Shown here piece after piece: positions 8,474-16,513 of a stretch of 35,228 bases of DNA. The notes beneath the pieces were generated by a model, which did no database searches, was not told the DNA's origin, and was given only the letters and a program-made list of their open reading frames with translations. Source of the stretch: an uncultured Lentisphaeria bacterium (GTDB taxonomy: Bacteria; Verrucomicrobiota; Lentisphaeria; Victivallales; UBA1829); NCBI GenBank assembly GCA_949282305.1, contig CASDPB010000077.1:1-35228 (forward strand), written 5' to 3'. Position 1 is the stretch's first letter. Each line of letters begins with the position of its first letter. Both the position numbers and the translations under genes were made by a program.

Positions 8474-8489
8474 GATATATCGGTAAATC
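8474..8489. promoter_or_regulatory. Operator-like site 2 (LacI type, CG centre)
   Basis: GATATATCGGTAAATC is a 16-bp palindrome with 12 of 16 self-matching positions, centred on CG and lying 10-25 bases past the -10 hexamer. Position and symmetry are those of a LacI-family repressor site. Confidence 0.65.
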
Positions 8490-8549
8490 ATAAAAAGAAA
8501 ACAGACAGGACATTTCCCAACGACACGAATCCAGGAGAAAGAAGAGACT

Positions 8550-9356
8550 ATGGACATTTACAGGAAAAGCGGAGATTTCCGCAGTATTCACAAACAGGAA
8601 AACAATGGCGGAACGCACTGTTTCACATTGATAGAACTCCTTATCGTAATTGCGATCATCGCGATTCTTGCGGCAATGCTGCTGCCCGCTCTGAACAAGG
8701 CAAAAGAGAAAGCACAACAGATCAGCTGTGTCAGCAATATGAAACAGATCGGACTCGCTTCCAATCTGTATTCCGGCGATTATAAAGACTGGGTCATCTG
8801 CCGCCAGGCATGGGGAGAAGCCGGTGTGGAAACGGCATGGGCCGTCGCCTTCAGAAGACTGGGATACCTCCCCGCGGAAAAAGCATTCCAGTGTCCCTCG
8901 GAAAAAGTGACAACCATCGTCAAGATGCCGGGAGAGGATGGATATGATTTCAACAATCTTGAGAAGACATGGAGCTATGGAATCAGCTACAAAACATTCG
9001 GTGTGCCCGGAGATTCCATTCCCCGCCAGGTCAAAAACACGGAAGTCATGAAATACGGCGGCAATTCAGACACAATCGTATTCGGCGACGCCATTCCCCA
9101 GGACGGCACCTATCCCAGAACCGGAGAAAAAGGAATGATTGAATTCGACGGCGGAGCCAATCCCGCACGGTTCTATCCGAGCCCCGCATCTTATTACGGC
9201 TCACCCTTCCTGCGGCACGGAAGAAACTCCGGAGTCTTTGCCTTCTTTGATGGCCATGCAGGCGTCATCCTGCGCAGAGAACTCGTCAACAAGAAATACT
9301 GGTCTCCCAGACAGTGGTCGGACTCAAAACCATTTGTCCGTTACGGGGAATGGTAA
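8550..9356 (+). CDS. Pseudopilin-like protein (prepilin N-terminal domain, H-X9-DG-type C-terminus)
   Basis: A 268-residue type II secretion/type IV pilin-like protein. The hydrophobic helix [16 protein letters not shown] starts at residue 25 after a 24-residue leader and keeps the conserved Glu at +5. The residue before the cleavage site is Cys24 rather than the usual Gly. The C-terminus carries [15 protein letters not shown], a variant of the His-x9-Asp-Gly motif that defines a large PVC-bacterial family (here 10 residues separate His and Asp-Gly). Such proteins are highly expanded in Lentisphaerota and Planctomycetota and their role is unproven; suggestions include cell-surface binding or secretion accessory factors. 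Located directly after lacI with a dedicated promoter and operator, it is probably one of the strongest regulated targets. AGGAGA lies upstream of ATG 8550. Confidence 0.9.
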   Translation: MDIYRKSGDFRSIHKQENNGGTHCFTLIELLIVIAIIAILAAMLLPALNKAKEKAQQISCVSNMKQIGLASNLYSGDYKDWVICRQAWGEAGVETAWAVAFRRLGYLPAEKAFQCPSEKVTTIVKMPGEDGYDFNNLEKTWSYGISYKTFGVPGDSIPRQVKNTEVMKYGGNSDTIVFGDAIPQDGTYPRTGEKGMIEFDGGANPARFYPSPASYYGSPFLRHGRNSGVFAFFDGHAGVILRRELVNKKYWSPRQWSDSKPFVRYGEW

Positions 9357-9423
9357 TTGGCATCCCGCTCCGCAGCGGCAAACGGAAAAAAATCACAAAC
9401 ATCAGGACAGAAAAGGATAAAAA

Positions 9424-10305
9424 TTGAAAAAAGAAAGTTCCTTGTTTTATTATTACTCATGGGAGCATGTGCCGGACGTGATGATCCCGAACATTTTTGC
9501 GGAATTCAAGGCGAACGGGGCAGAATGCCTTGTGTTCAGCCATGTATGGGCGGCAAGAATCCTGCGCGAACCCTCATTCTTCGCTCCCCTGATGACAATG
9601 GCGCGGAAAGCCGGAATCCGGCTGGGAGCCGTTCACGCGCCGTGGGGCGCGGCATTCGATCTGAACTGCTCCGACACGGCACGGCGGAAAGGTCTGATCG
9701 AAGACCACAAAACCGCAATGGCGTATGCCGCCGACGCCGGATGCAAAACCTACACGATTCATGTCGGTGCCTACAGCTGGGTTCTGGAGCATGTCCCGAT
9801 GCCGCGTCTGCGCGACCTCGCCCTTGACACGCTGGACAAACTGCTGCCGGAAGCGGAAAGACTCGGGCTCGTAATCGCCGTGGAAAACAGCTATGAACCG
9901 CCGAACAGCGCATCGGAAGTCGTCGGGCTCGTCTCGAAATTCGACTCCCCGCATATCGGATGCTGTTTCGATACCGGTCATGCCTGCCTGATGTCGCCGT
10001 TTCCCGGCAAGGAACGCTCGAAATATTTTGATGAAATCAATGATGCATGGTGGGAGGGGCTTGTGGAAACGGCGGATTCCTTTGAGAAGATGAAACCTTA
10101 CATTGTCACCTCGCATATCCATGACAACGACGGTTACAGCGATGCGCATGATCTGCCCGGACGCGGACGGATCGACTGGAAACGGCAGATTGAAAACCTG
10201 CGCGCCTGTCCGCGCCTGATTTCGCTCCAGACCGAAGTACGGACGATTCCCGGCTGTCTGCCGGTAAAAACGCTCGTGGAAACCTTCCGCGCCATTCTGA
10301 ACTGA
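9424..10305 (+). CDS. Sugar phosphate isomerase/epimerase-like TIM-barrel protein
   Basis: A 293-residue xylose-isomerase-like/AP-endonuclease-2 fold protein. Expected metal ligands are visible: Glu154 in VIAVENSYEPP, Asp183 and His186 in CFDTGHACL, the SHIHDNDG segment near 230-237 with a downstream DAHDLPGRGRIDW, and Glu271 in LQTEV. Family members isomerise or epimerise keto-sugars, or act on inositols. There is no signal peptide, so it is cytoplasmic. The start is TTG 9424, preceded by AGGA (9414-9417) at a good distance; no nearby ATG fits. It lies 67 bases after the pseudopilin gene and 30 before the secreted hydrolase gene, so it should be in the same transcript. The substrate is unknown. 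Confidence 0.85.
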   Translation: MKKESSLFYYYSWEHVPDVMIPNIFAEFKANGAECLVFSHVWAARILREPSFFAPLMTMARKAGIRLGAVHAPWGAAFDLNCSDTARRKGLIEDHKTAMAYAADAGCKTYTIHVGAYSWVLEHVPMPRLRDLALDTLDKLLPEAERLGLVIAVENSYEPPNSASEVVGLVSKFDSPHIGCCFDTGHACLMSPFPGKERSKYFDEINDAWWEGLVETADSFEKMKPYIVTSHIHDNDGYSDAHDLPGRGRIDWKRQIENLRACPRLISLQTEVRTIPGCLPVKTLVETFRAILN

Positions 10306-10335
10306 AACCTTGACAACTTTCCGGAGAAAAAACAA

Positions 10336-12375
10336 ATGAAACTGCTTTTGCCGATCCTCCTTTCCGCGATCACCCTGCACGGAAACGAACTGACGAATTA
10401 TCAGCGGGTCAGAAACCTGCCTGCAAAAAATCTGATTCAGGATGCAGGTTTTGAAGAAAACTCCCCGCTCTGGAAGAATCTGAACGCGGGTGGCTGGAAG
10501 ATCGTATCCGGCGCAGGGCGTAACGGTTCCGCCGGACTTGTCAACACCCGCAGAAATCCCAATGATTACGTCCTGCTGTCTCAACGGTTCGAGCTGAAAC
10601 CGGATACCGCATATGTGTTCGGCGGCTGGATCAGAACGGAAAATCTTTCAGGACGCGGCGCGTCGCTCTGCATCGAATGGAGCAATGCGCGAACCGGAAA
10701 GTGGCTCGGCGGAAGTTATCTCGGCGATGTCTCCGGCACCAGCGACTGGCAGGAGCTCAAAGGAAAATTCGTCATGAAGAATTATCCCGATCCGGTCAAA
10801 TGCCAGATCTCCTGCCTTGTCAGAAAAGGCAGTCGCGGATATGCCGCGTTCGACGACGTCTATATCCGGCCCGATGCGGCGGAATGGAGCGCCGCGATTC
10901 TCCATCCGGTTCAGGAGACCCTTTCCACAAAGGATCATACCCTTGAACTCGCCAGTTTCATCTCCGGAGAGTTCCGCTACAAAAAGACGGAAAAGCCGCG
11001 TTATCTCTGCAAAGTCGAAATCTCCGACGGAGAAAAAACTCTCCTGAACCGGAATTATCCGGTGGAGAAGAACCGGATCGTCCCTGAATTCAGGCCGATG
11101 CAGCCCGGGAAAAAGCAGATGAAACTGACTCTGTTCGACGAAGCCAACCGGATGCTCCTTGCGGAAAAAGAACTCACCTTCCGCGTTGTCCCGGAAAGCG
11201 AACTCATGAAGCGAACCGTCAGAATTGACCGGAACGGGCGCACTCTGGTCGACGGGAAACCGTTCCTTCCGGTCGGCATCTATATGAGCGGTCTGACGAA
11301 AGCGCAGATCGACACCGTAGCCGAAGCCGGGTTCAACACCGTTCTGCCGTATCAGAGCCCCGCCCTCGGGTTCGATGGCAGGAAGGGCCCCGCCGCCATC
11401 CGCGAAGTGCTGGACTACTGTCATGCAAAAAAGATCAAAGTCATTTTCAGCATCAAGGACGCCATGCCGAAAGGCGCGACCAACATGCAGCTCGAAACAT
11501 GGAACGGAATCACGGGAGACGTTGCGATCGGCAATGCGATTGTCGAAACGTTCAAGGATCATCCCGCACTGCTTGCATGGTATGTCTGCGATGAAGTCCA
11601 GCCGACTTATATCGACGCACTCATAAATCTGCGCCGCCGCATCAACCGCATGGACCCGGATCATCCGACCTTTGCCGTGTATTATCAGTTCAACTCCTAC
11701 GAGCGGTATCTCGGAGGACAGGACATCTTCGGAATCGACCCCTACCCGATCACAACTGCCGAAACCCGGAATCAGCAGAAAGTCATGGAACAGCTTCTGG
11801 GAGCTCTGAAAGTGCAGCGTCTCGCATCCGGCGGAATCGCCTGCTGGGCGGCGCCGCAGTACATGAACTGGGGCGTCTGGCAGCCGGATGGCAGACAGGA
11901 TCCCGCGGTTTATTACAGGAAATACCGGTTCCCGACACTGGAAGAACTGTATGCAATGATTGCGATGGAGATGATCCACGGAATCCGCGGGTTCGTCGGC
12001 TACTCTTACAGCTCCCTGTTCTACGGGCCGGATAAACAGCAGTTTGCCAAGACGTGGCCGCTCATAAAACAGGCGGTCGCATTCCAGCATCTGATGGCGC
12101 CTTTCCTGCTGTCCACGGAAAAAGCGCCGGATTTCCGGCTCAAGGTGACAAAAGGCAAGGTTTACGCGCAGAGCTACCGGACTGCGGACGGAAGGACAGC
12201 CCTGCTTGTCTCCTGTGTCGGACCGGGCGAAAGCGAGGCGGAAATCAGCTTTGAGGGAAAAACGCCGGATTTCACTGCACATCACGGTTCTTTCCGTAAG
12301 AGCGGAACAAATACATGGCTGTTCCGCGGCAGGGACATCTGTTCCGGTCTGCTTTACAATCCCCCGGGCACCTGA
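10336..12375 (+). CDS. Secreted glycosidase-like protein (CBM-like, Ig-like, TIM barrel)
   Basis: A 679-residue exported protein. Residues 1-17 are a signal peptide (MKLLLPILLSAITLHG). Residues 35-165 look like a CBM4/9-type jelly roll (DAGFEENSPLWKN ... GWIRTENLSG ... FDDVYIRPD). Residues about 190-290 are Ig-like. From about 295 a TIM barrel begins with RNGRTLVDGKPFLPVGIYMSG, which is GH2/GH5-like, with AWYVCDEVQP placing Glu420 as a plausible acid/base. A short beta domain ends the protein. No exact GH family is recognisable. As the only exported hydrolase-like product of the left locus it is the best candidate for initial polymer attack. GGAG nine bases upstream supports ATG 10336. Confidence 0.75.
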   Translation: MKLLLPILLSAITLHGNELTNYQRVRNLPAKNLIQDAGFEENSPLWKNLNAGGWKIVSGAGRNGSAGLVNTRRNPNDYVLLSQRFELKPDTAYVFGGWIRTENLSGRGASLCIEWSNARTGKWLGGSYLGDVSGTSDWQELKGKFVMKNYPDPVKCQISCLVRKGSRGYAAFDDVYIRPDAAEWSAAILHPVQETLSTKDHTLELASFISGEFRYKKTEKPRYLCKVEISDGEKTLLNRNYPVEKNRIVPEFRPMQPGKKQMKLTLFDEANRMLLAEKELTFRVVPESELMKRTVRIDRNGRTLVDGKPFLPVGIYMSGLTKAQIDTVAEAGFNTVLPYQSPALGFDGRKGPAAIREVLDYCHAKKIKVIFSIKDAMPKGATNMQLETWNGITGDVAIGNAIVETFKDHPALLAWYVCDEVQPTYIDALINLRRRINRMDPDHPTFAVYYQFNSYERYLGGQDIFGIDPYPITTAETRNQQKVMEQLLGALKVQRLASGGIACWAAPQYMNWGVWQPDGRQDPAVYYRKYRFPTLEELYAMIAMEMIHGIRGFVGYSYSSLFYGPDKQQFAKTWPLIKQAVAFQHLMAPFLLSTEKAPDFRLKVTKGKVYAQSYRTADGRTALLVSCVGPGESEAEISFEGKTPDFTAHHGSFRKSGTNTWLFRGRDICSGLLYNPPGT

Positions 12376-12492
12376 GAAGAAAAAGTTGCCGCGGGAGGCG
12401 CAAAACAATTCACGCGGGAACGGCGGAGGAGAAAAATTCCCGATCTCAAGGCAGCAGCCGCTCCGCCTGTTCCGCACCGGGGCAGTTCATTG

Positions 12493-12514
12493 TTCCGGCG
12501 ATGCCGAGCCGGAA
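12493..12514 (-). terminator. Hairpin between converging loci
   Basis: TTCCGGC (12493-12499) and GCCGGAA (12508-12514) form a perfect 7-bp stem with an 8-base loop, 18 bases downstream of the minus-strand UroD-like gene. No T-tract follows on either strand, so termination is only suggested. The same stem could serve the plus-strand gene ending at 12375. Confidence 0.4.
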
Positions 12515-12531
12515 AACATCTTCAGAGCATC

Positions 12532-13596
12532 TCAGCTCTTCCGGGCTTCATTCTCATGCCCGCCTCTCTGTTCCTGCGCAATCTTATCCCATTCCCGCAA
12601 AGCCGCCAGTGCCGTTTCCGGCTTTACAAGAACGCCAAGTTCCAATTCCTTGACAATCCCTCCCGCCGGGTCATAAAGATGTCCGGCAACCCTCCGGACA
12701 AAAGCACGTGCATCATCCGGCGTTTTTGTCAAGACCTTCTGACGGTCGATCTCCCCGAAAAAGGTCATCTTCCCCTTGGCGCATGCCGCGATCTTTTCCA
12801 GATTCATGCAGCCGATCTGGAAATTTCCAATGTCAAGTCCCAGTTCCACCAAATCAGGAATGATCGCTTCAATATTGCCGTCCGAATGCATAAAGACGAA
12901 TTTTCCGGAAGCATGACAGCAGTCAATGAATTTCTTATAAATCGGCTTAAAAATCTCCCGCCAGGTCTCCGGTGCAATCAGCAGGGCGCGCTGGGATCCC
13001 CAGTCATCCATATAGGCAATCCCATCCACCTCTGTTTTACACCAGAATTCGATTTCTCTGAGATAGAAATCGGAGATCGCCGCCAGAATCTTGTCTACAT
13101 TCTCCCCGCGCAGTGCCATATCCATCATTGCATTTTCTGTCCCGCGCAGAAACTGATACCGTTCCCAGGGACGCGGATTGCAGCCGGCAAACACGAATTT
13201 ATCGGTGTTGCGGCAGAACTCGTTCACTTTGGCAATTGCCGCCGCTTCGTCTTTCGGCAGGAGTTCATAAGGGGGGCGCAAACTGCTTAAATCCTCCAAG
13301 TCCGGAATCAGGGGAGTTTTCACTTCGCCGATCATCCCCGGATTGATATTGGTGAATATACAGCCCCATTCATCCACATGAATCCCTTTTTCAAAAGGAT
13401 CACCGGACAGGCAGGAGGACGGTTCATAAGGCGCAGGCGCCCATTCACAATCCGACGGAAATTCCTTCATAATTGCCTGATGCGCTTCCGGACTGGACCA
13501 AATGAAAGCCGGCAGAGCAAAAACACAGCATCCCAGCCGTTCCGGAAAATCAAACGTAAAAGTTTTGCGCAGAACCTCACGCGGTGTCTGACTCAT
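12532..13596 (-). CDS. Uroporphyrinogen decarboxylase-like (UroD/MtaA superfamily) protein 2
   Basis: A 354-residue UroD/MtaA-superfamily protein. A longer frame begins six codons upstream, but there the GGAGGAG lies inside the first codons. Placed before the internal ATG (MSQTPREVLRKTF) it is an ideal ribosome-binding site with nine bases of spacing, so 13596 is the start. Motifs parallel the first paralogue: DFPERLG near residue 16, YMDDWGSQ near 195, and HSDGN at 237-241, again without the zinc Cys of methyltransferases. No signal peptide. It is the last minus-strand gene of the right locus, 181 bases beyond the SMR-like gene, so cotranscription is possible rather than certain. Reaction unknown; not a heme gene by context. 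Confidence 0.85.
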   Translation of the reverse strand: MSQTPREVLRKTFTFDFPERLGCCVFALPAFIWSSPEAHQAIMKEFPSDCEWAPAPYEPSSCLSGDPFEKGIHVDEWGCIFTNINPGMIGEVKTPLIPDLEDLSSLRPPYELLPKDEAAAIAKVNEFCRNTDKFVFAGCNPRPWERYQFLRGTENAMMDMALRGENVDKILAAISDFYLREIEFWCKTEVDGIAYMDDWGSQRALLIAPETWREIFKPIYKKFIDCCHASGKFVFMHSDGNIEAIIPDLVELGLDIGNFQIGCMNLEKIAACAKGKMTFFGEIDRQKVLTKTPDDARAFVRRVAGHLYDPAGGIVKELELGVLVKPETALAALREWDKIAQEQRGGHENEARKS

Positions 13597-13777
13597 ATCT
13601 TCAATCTCCTCCATTTACAGTTTCAGAAGTACCTCCGCGGCACCTCTGTCACTTTAAAAAAATCAAAAATCATTTCCATCCGCAATTCGACAACGGTATT
13701 TCCGCCCGAACCGCACAGGAAGTCCGGCTGTCTCACCGCCTTCGCTGAATGACAGAGAATCATCTCCAGGGATTCCT

Positions 13778-14113
13778 TCATGTCGCGGCCGGATTGTTCA
13801 AAAACGCGGTCATCAGAATTCCGGTAAAAATCAATGCGATTCCGACATAGCCAAACATCGAAATCCGCTCGTGATAGACAAGCGCGACGGCAATCTGATT
13901 CAGTAAAAACGCCCCGCCGGTTCCGACAGCCATGACCAAAGCCGCAGGCATCAGGCGATACATTGAAATCATGAAAATGATGCTTGTCACTCCGATTAAA
14001 TTGCCAAAGCCAAATCCCCACCAGAAAAACCTGGGCGCCAGACTCCCCCACTTGAAAAGCAGATTGGCAGCCACCTGAAAAATTAAAAACATGATAATAT
14101 GAAAATACAACAT
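13778..14113 (-). CDS. SMR/DMT-type small membrane protein
   Basis: A 111-residue protein with four predicted hydrophobic segments (about 3-20, 32-50, 57-77 and 86-105) and the small-multidrug-resistance arrangement: a GTGGAFLLNQIAVALVYHERISMFGYVGIALIFTGI-like third and fourth helix region is visible across residues 65-100. SMR transporters are proton-coupled dimers exporting cations or guanidinium; relatives in the DMT superfamily move sugars or polyamines. The typical SMR Glu in helix 1 is not evident (FLIFQVAANLLFKWG instead), so drug efflux is doubtful. It is the only membrane-transport-like gene in either sugar locus. AGGGA lies upstream of ATG 14113 at a rather long distance; ATG 14092 is an alternative. 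Confidence 0.7.
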   Translation of the reverse strand: MLYFHIIMFLIFQVAANLLFKWGSLAPRFFWWGFGFGNLIGVTSIIFMISMYRLMPAALVMAVGTGGAFLLNQIAVALVYHERISMFGYVGIALIFTGILMTAFLNNPAAT

Positions 14114-14340
14114 TTCAGAGAAATCCCTGTTCCATCAGCCGTTGTTGTTGATTTATGCAACTTAATATCCCGTTCTGAATCAATGTTCCGTTCATCCCGT
14201 GATTTTTCAAAAGCAGAATTCTTCCTCATTTTGCGGAAAAGAAGCCGCGGCACGGCAATTTTCCGAAACAGCCGGTCCGCGCCATACACCGGCACAAATG
14301 ATCCCGCAGTCCTCGGAACGCCTCCTGCCTCTTTCCCCTT

Positions 14341-14371
14341 GACAGCGGCTGAAATCCGGCAGCACGCTGTC
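14341..14371 (-). terminator. Strong bulged hairpin after the GH42 gene
   Basis: GACAGCG-GCTG (14341-14351) pairs with CAGC-A-CGCTGTC (14360-14371), an 11-bp stem with one bulged A and an 8-base loop, 18 bases beyond the GH42 stop. It lacks a T-tract on the minus strand. It could be an attenuator or mRNA-stabilising end separating the glycosidase genes from the SMR and UroD genes. The rest of 14114-14388 holds no convincing gene. Confidence 0.5.
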
Positions 14372-14388
14372 TAAGTTTTCTCCAATCA

Positions 14389-16461
14389 TCAGGATTCCCT
14401 GTAGAGCACGACTGAGCCGTAGTGATCCAACCGCCGTTCTTCCGGAGCATACCGGGTGGAATAAACTTCGGTTTCCCCCGGTTCCAATTCTACAGTGAAA
14501 GGGGCTGCTCCCACATTGAAGATGAACCGGAAACTGCCTCCCTCGCCGGAACGAACCATTTCCCAGCATGCCGGATTTTCGCCCGGAATCAGATCCGCGT
14601 GCTGAAGAACTCTGCGGAACGCACGGAAACTGCCGTCTTCCGCCGTGCCGTTCCACCCCAGTGAAAAGTTTGCCCCGGAAGTAATCACCAGACCTTTGCC
14701 GTAAGGGTGTATCACGACTGCCGCGCCGGGGAAATCCGCCCATTCAGCGGCAATTTCGTCATCGCGGCAGTCCATCAGCCCCACCCGCCAGCCGCCGCCG
14801 TCTGCTGTCGCTCCGTCGCGCCAGCGGATTCCGGTATTTTCTCCGGAGGCAATCACCTGACGCAATCCTTCCCGACAGCCGGTCAGCTTCTCCAGGCCGC
14901 ACATGGGACGGTGTTTCGCCACCCAGGTATTGGATTCCCGGCAGGCGAAAGGATATTCGATGAAGAGCGTTCCGCCTTGCGCCGCGTAGTCGCATAACTG
15001 CCCGGCAAGCGCTTCATCCATGGATCCCACGGCATTTACGTGCAGTAGTTTGTAAGGACTGAAATCATCGCCCGGAGTCACGAAGTCGGCGTTGAATCCA
15101 TTCAGACGGAAAAGAGTAAAGGCGTTGATTTGAGCCCGCCGCGCCGGACTTTCCGCCGGTCTGAAAGGCACATTGGTATCAAGACTTCCGGGTTCGTCAT
15201 AAAGCAAGGTCTGAATTCTTGCCAGCAGATCGTCGCCTCGGGAATAAAGGCAGGCAACCGGGGAACGCACAGTCGCGGTTTTATGCAGCCGTTCTCCAAG
15301 CCGCGCCACCGTTTCCGCCACAGTATCGCAGACACAGCTGCGCACGGTAGGGCTTCCGTCAATTTCCCGCATTCCCCAGCCGTTGGATTCTTCGCCGAAA
15401 CGTTCGCTGCGGTATTGCCAGAAAGTGAAGCCATGACAGCCGACCGCCAGCGACATCAGCAGAATCTGATGCAGCTTTGCCGGATCGGGCGTTTTGCACC
15501 ACATCGCATAGTTGGGATAGAATTCCTGAATCCAGAACTTCGGATCCACCCGGCGCATCCACGCGCCCTGGTAAAGCGGGGAAGCCTCATCGTTCCAGCC
15601 GGAAGGATGCAGCGCGACCGGAAAAGAACAGCCGTAGAAATCCACTTGCGCCGCATTCAGAAGGTCGTTGCTGGTATCGCAGGCTGGGTCCTGAACCACA
15701 CTTGAGGCGCCGACATGACACATCACAATCCGCTCCGGAGCCCCTGCCTTCAACCCCTCATACGAGACACGAACCCGGTCCGCCACCGATTGTTCCGCCC
15801 ATTGCCGCCAAAGGTGCATCTCGGCAAAGTCCGATGCGCTTTCCGGCGGCTGCACCGTATCGAAACTGCTCCATGCCTTCCCGTATGCGTCGTTCAGAGC
15901 CTCAATGGTGCCGAAGCGCTCCGCCAGCCATCTGCGGTAGCTGGCGACGGAATGGGGACAGTGGCACTCGCCGAGAGGACGGCTGCGCGGTTCATTCCAT
16001 GCGTTGAAGAACCACAGGGCAGGATGATCCTTGTAACGTTCCGCCAGACGCCGGTTGAATTCAAATGCTGCCTGCCTCACTTGCGGATTGTCAAAACAGG
16101 GCAGCCAGCCGCCGACATAAAATGCCGCGTGCGAAATCGGTTCGATCGGGCGGTGATGAAAACCGATCCGCAAACCGCCGAGTTCCTGAAAAACCCAATC
16201 CGGCGCGGTCTCCAGCATGGACTTGATAATAACACGCAGCCCGTTCTTATGAGCCAGATCGCAGAGACGGTCAAGGTCGTCCCAACAGTATTTTCCCCGA
16301 ATCCGCTCATGCCAGCGCCACTGGGGACGGAACTGCACATGGGTGTAACGGCAGCGGGCGATTTCCCGCAAGTCTTCCTCCCATTCTTCCGGCAGCGGGG
16401 TCGGTGCCCGATAGTATTGTGTGCCGTAAGGGAAAAAAGGAGTTTCGACATAACGTTTCAT
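14389..16461 (-). CDS. GH42-like beta-galactosidase
   Basis: A 690-residue GH42 family enzyme (clan GH-A). The barrel starts at once, EEWEEDLREIARCRYTHVQ, and the catalytic pair is visible: Glu157 in WFFNAWNEPRS (acid/base) and Glu313 in KFWIQEFYP (nucleophile). Residues about 400-620 resemble the GH42 trimerisation (glutamine-amidotransferase-like) domain, and the end (ELEPGETEVYS) is the small beta domain. No signal peptide, so cytoplasmic. GH42 enzymes hydrolyse beta-galactosides, sometimes alpha-L-arabinosides. AGGAAAGG upstream supports ATG 16461, 52 bases from the GH38 stop, in one operon. Family confident, exact substrate not. Confidence 0.88.
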   Translation of the reverse strand: MKRYVETPFFPYGTQYYRAPTPLPEEWEEDLREIARCRYTHVQFRPQWRWHERIRGKYCWDDLDRLCDLAHKNGLRVIIKSMLETAPDWVFQELGGLRIGFHHRPIEPISHAAFYVGGWLPCFDNPQVRQAAFEFNRRLAERYKDHPALWFFNAWNEPRSRPLGECHCPHSVASYRRWLAERFGTIEALNDAYGKAWSSFDTVQPPESASDFAEMHLWRQWAEQSVADRVRVSYEGLKAGAPERIVMCHVGASSVVQDPACDTSNDLLNAAQVDFYGCSFPVALHPSGWNDEASPLYQGAWMRRVDPKFWIQEFYPNYAMWCKTPDPAKLHQILLMSLAVGCHGFTFWQYRSERFGEESNGWGMREIDGSPTVRSCVCDTVAETVARLGERLHKTATVRSPVACLYSRGDDLLARIQTLLYDEPGSLDTNVPFRPAESPARRAQINAFTLFRLNGFNADFVTPGDDFSPYKLLHVNAVGSMDEALAGQLCDYAAQGGTLFIEYPFACRESNTWVAKHRPMCGLEKLTGCREGLRQVIASGENTGIRWRDGATADGGGWRVGLMDCRDDEIAAEWADFPGAAVVIHPYGKGLVITSGANFSLGWNGTAEDGSFRAFRRVLQHADLIPGENPACWEMVRSGEGGSFRFIFNVGAAPFTVELEPGETEVYSTRYAPEERRLDHYGSVVLYRES

Positions 16462-16513
16462 AAGAAAGAACCTTTCCTGTAATTAAAGGAGGACGACGAT
16501 ATTGTCCATTTCA

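Noticed and set aside
10648-12477. 609-codon minus-strand frame opposite the secreted glycosidase-like gene
   Set aside because: Antisense to a gene with signal peptide and domain motifs; no motif or ribosome-binding site of its own.
13623-14051. 142-codon minus-strand frame overlapping the SMR-like gene
   Set aside because: The overlapping frame 13778-14113 encodes four membrane helices of SMR type; this one has none.
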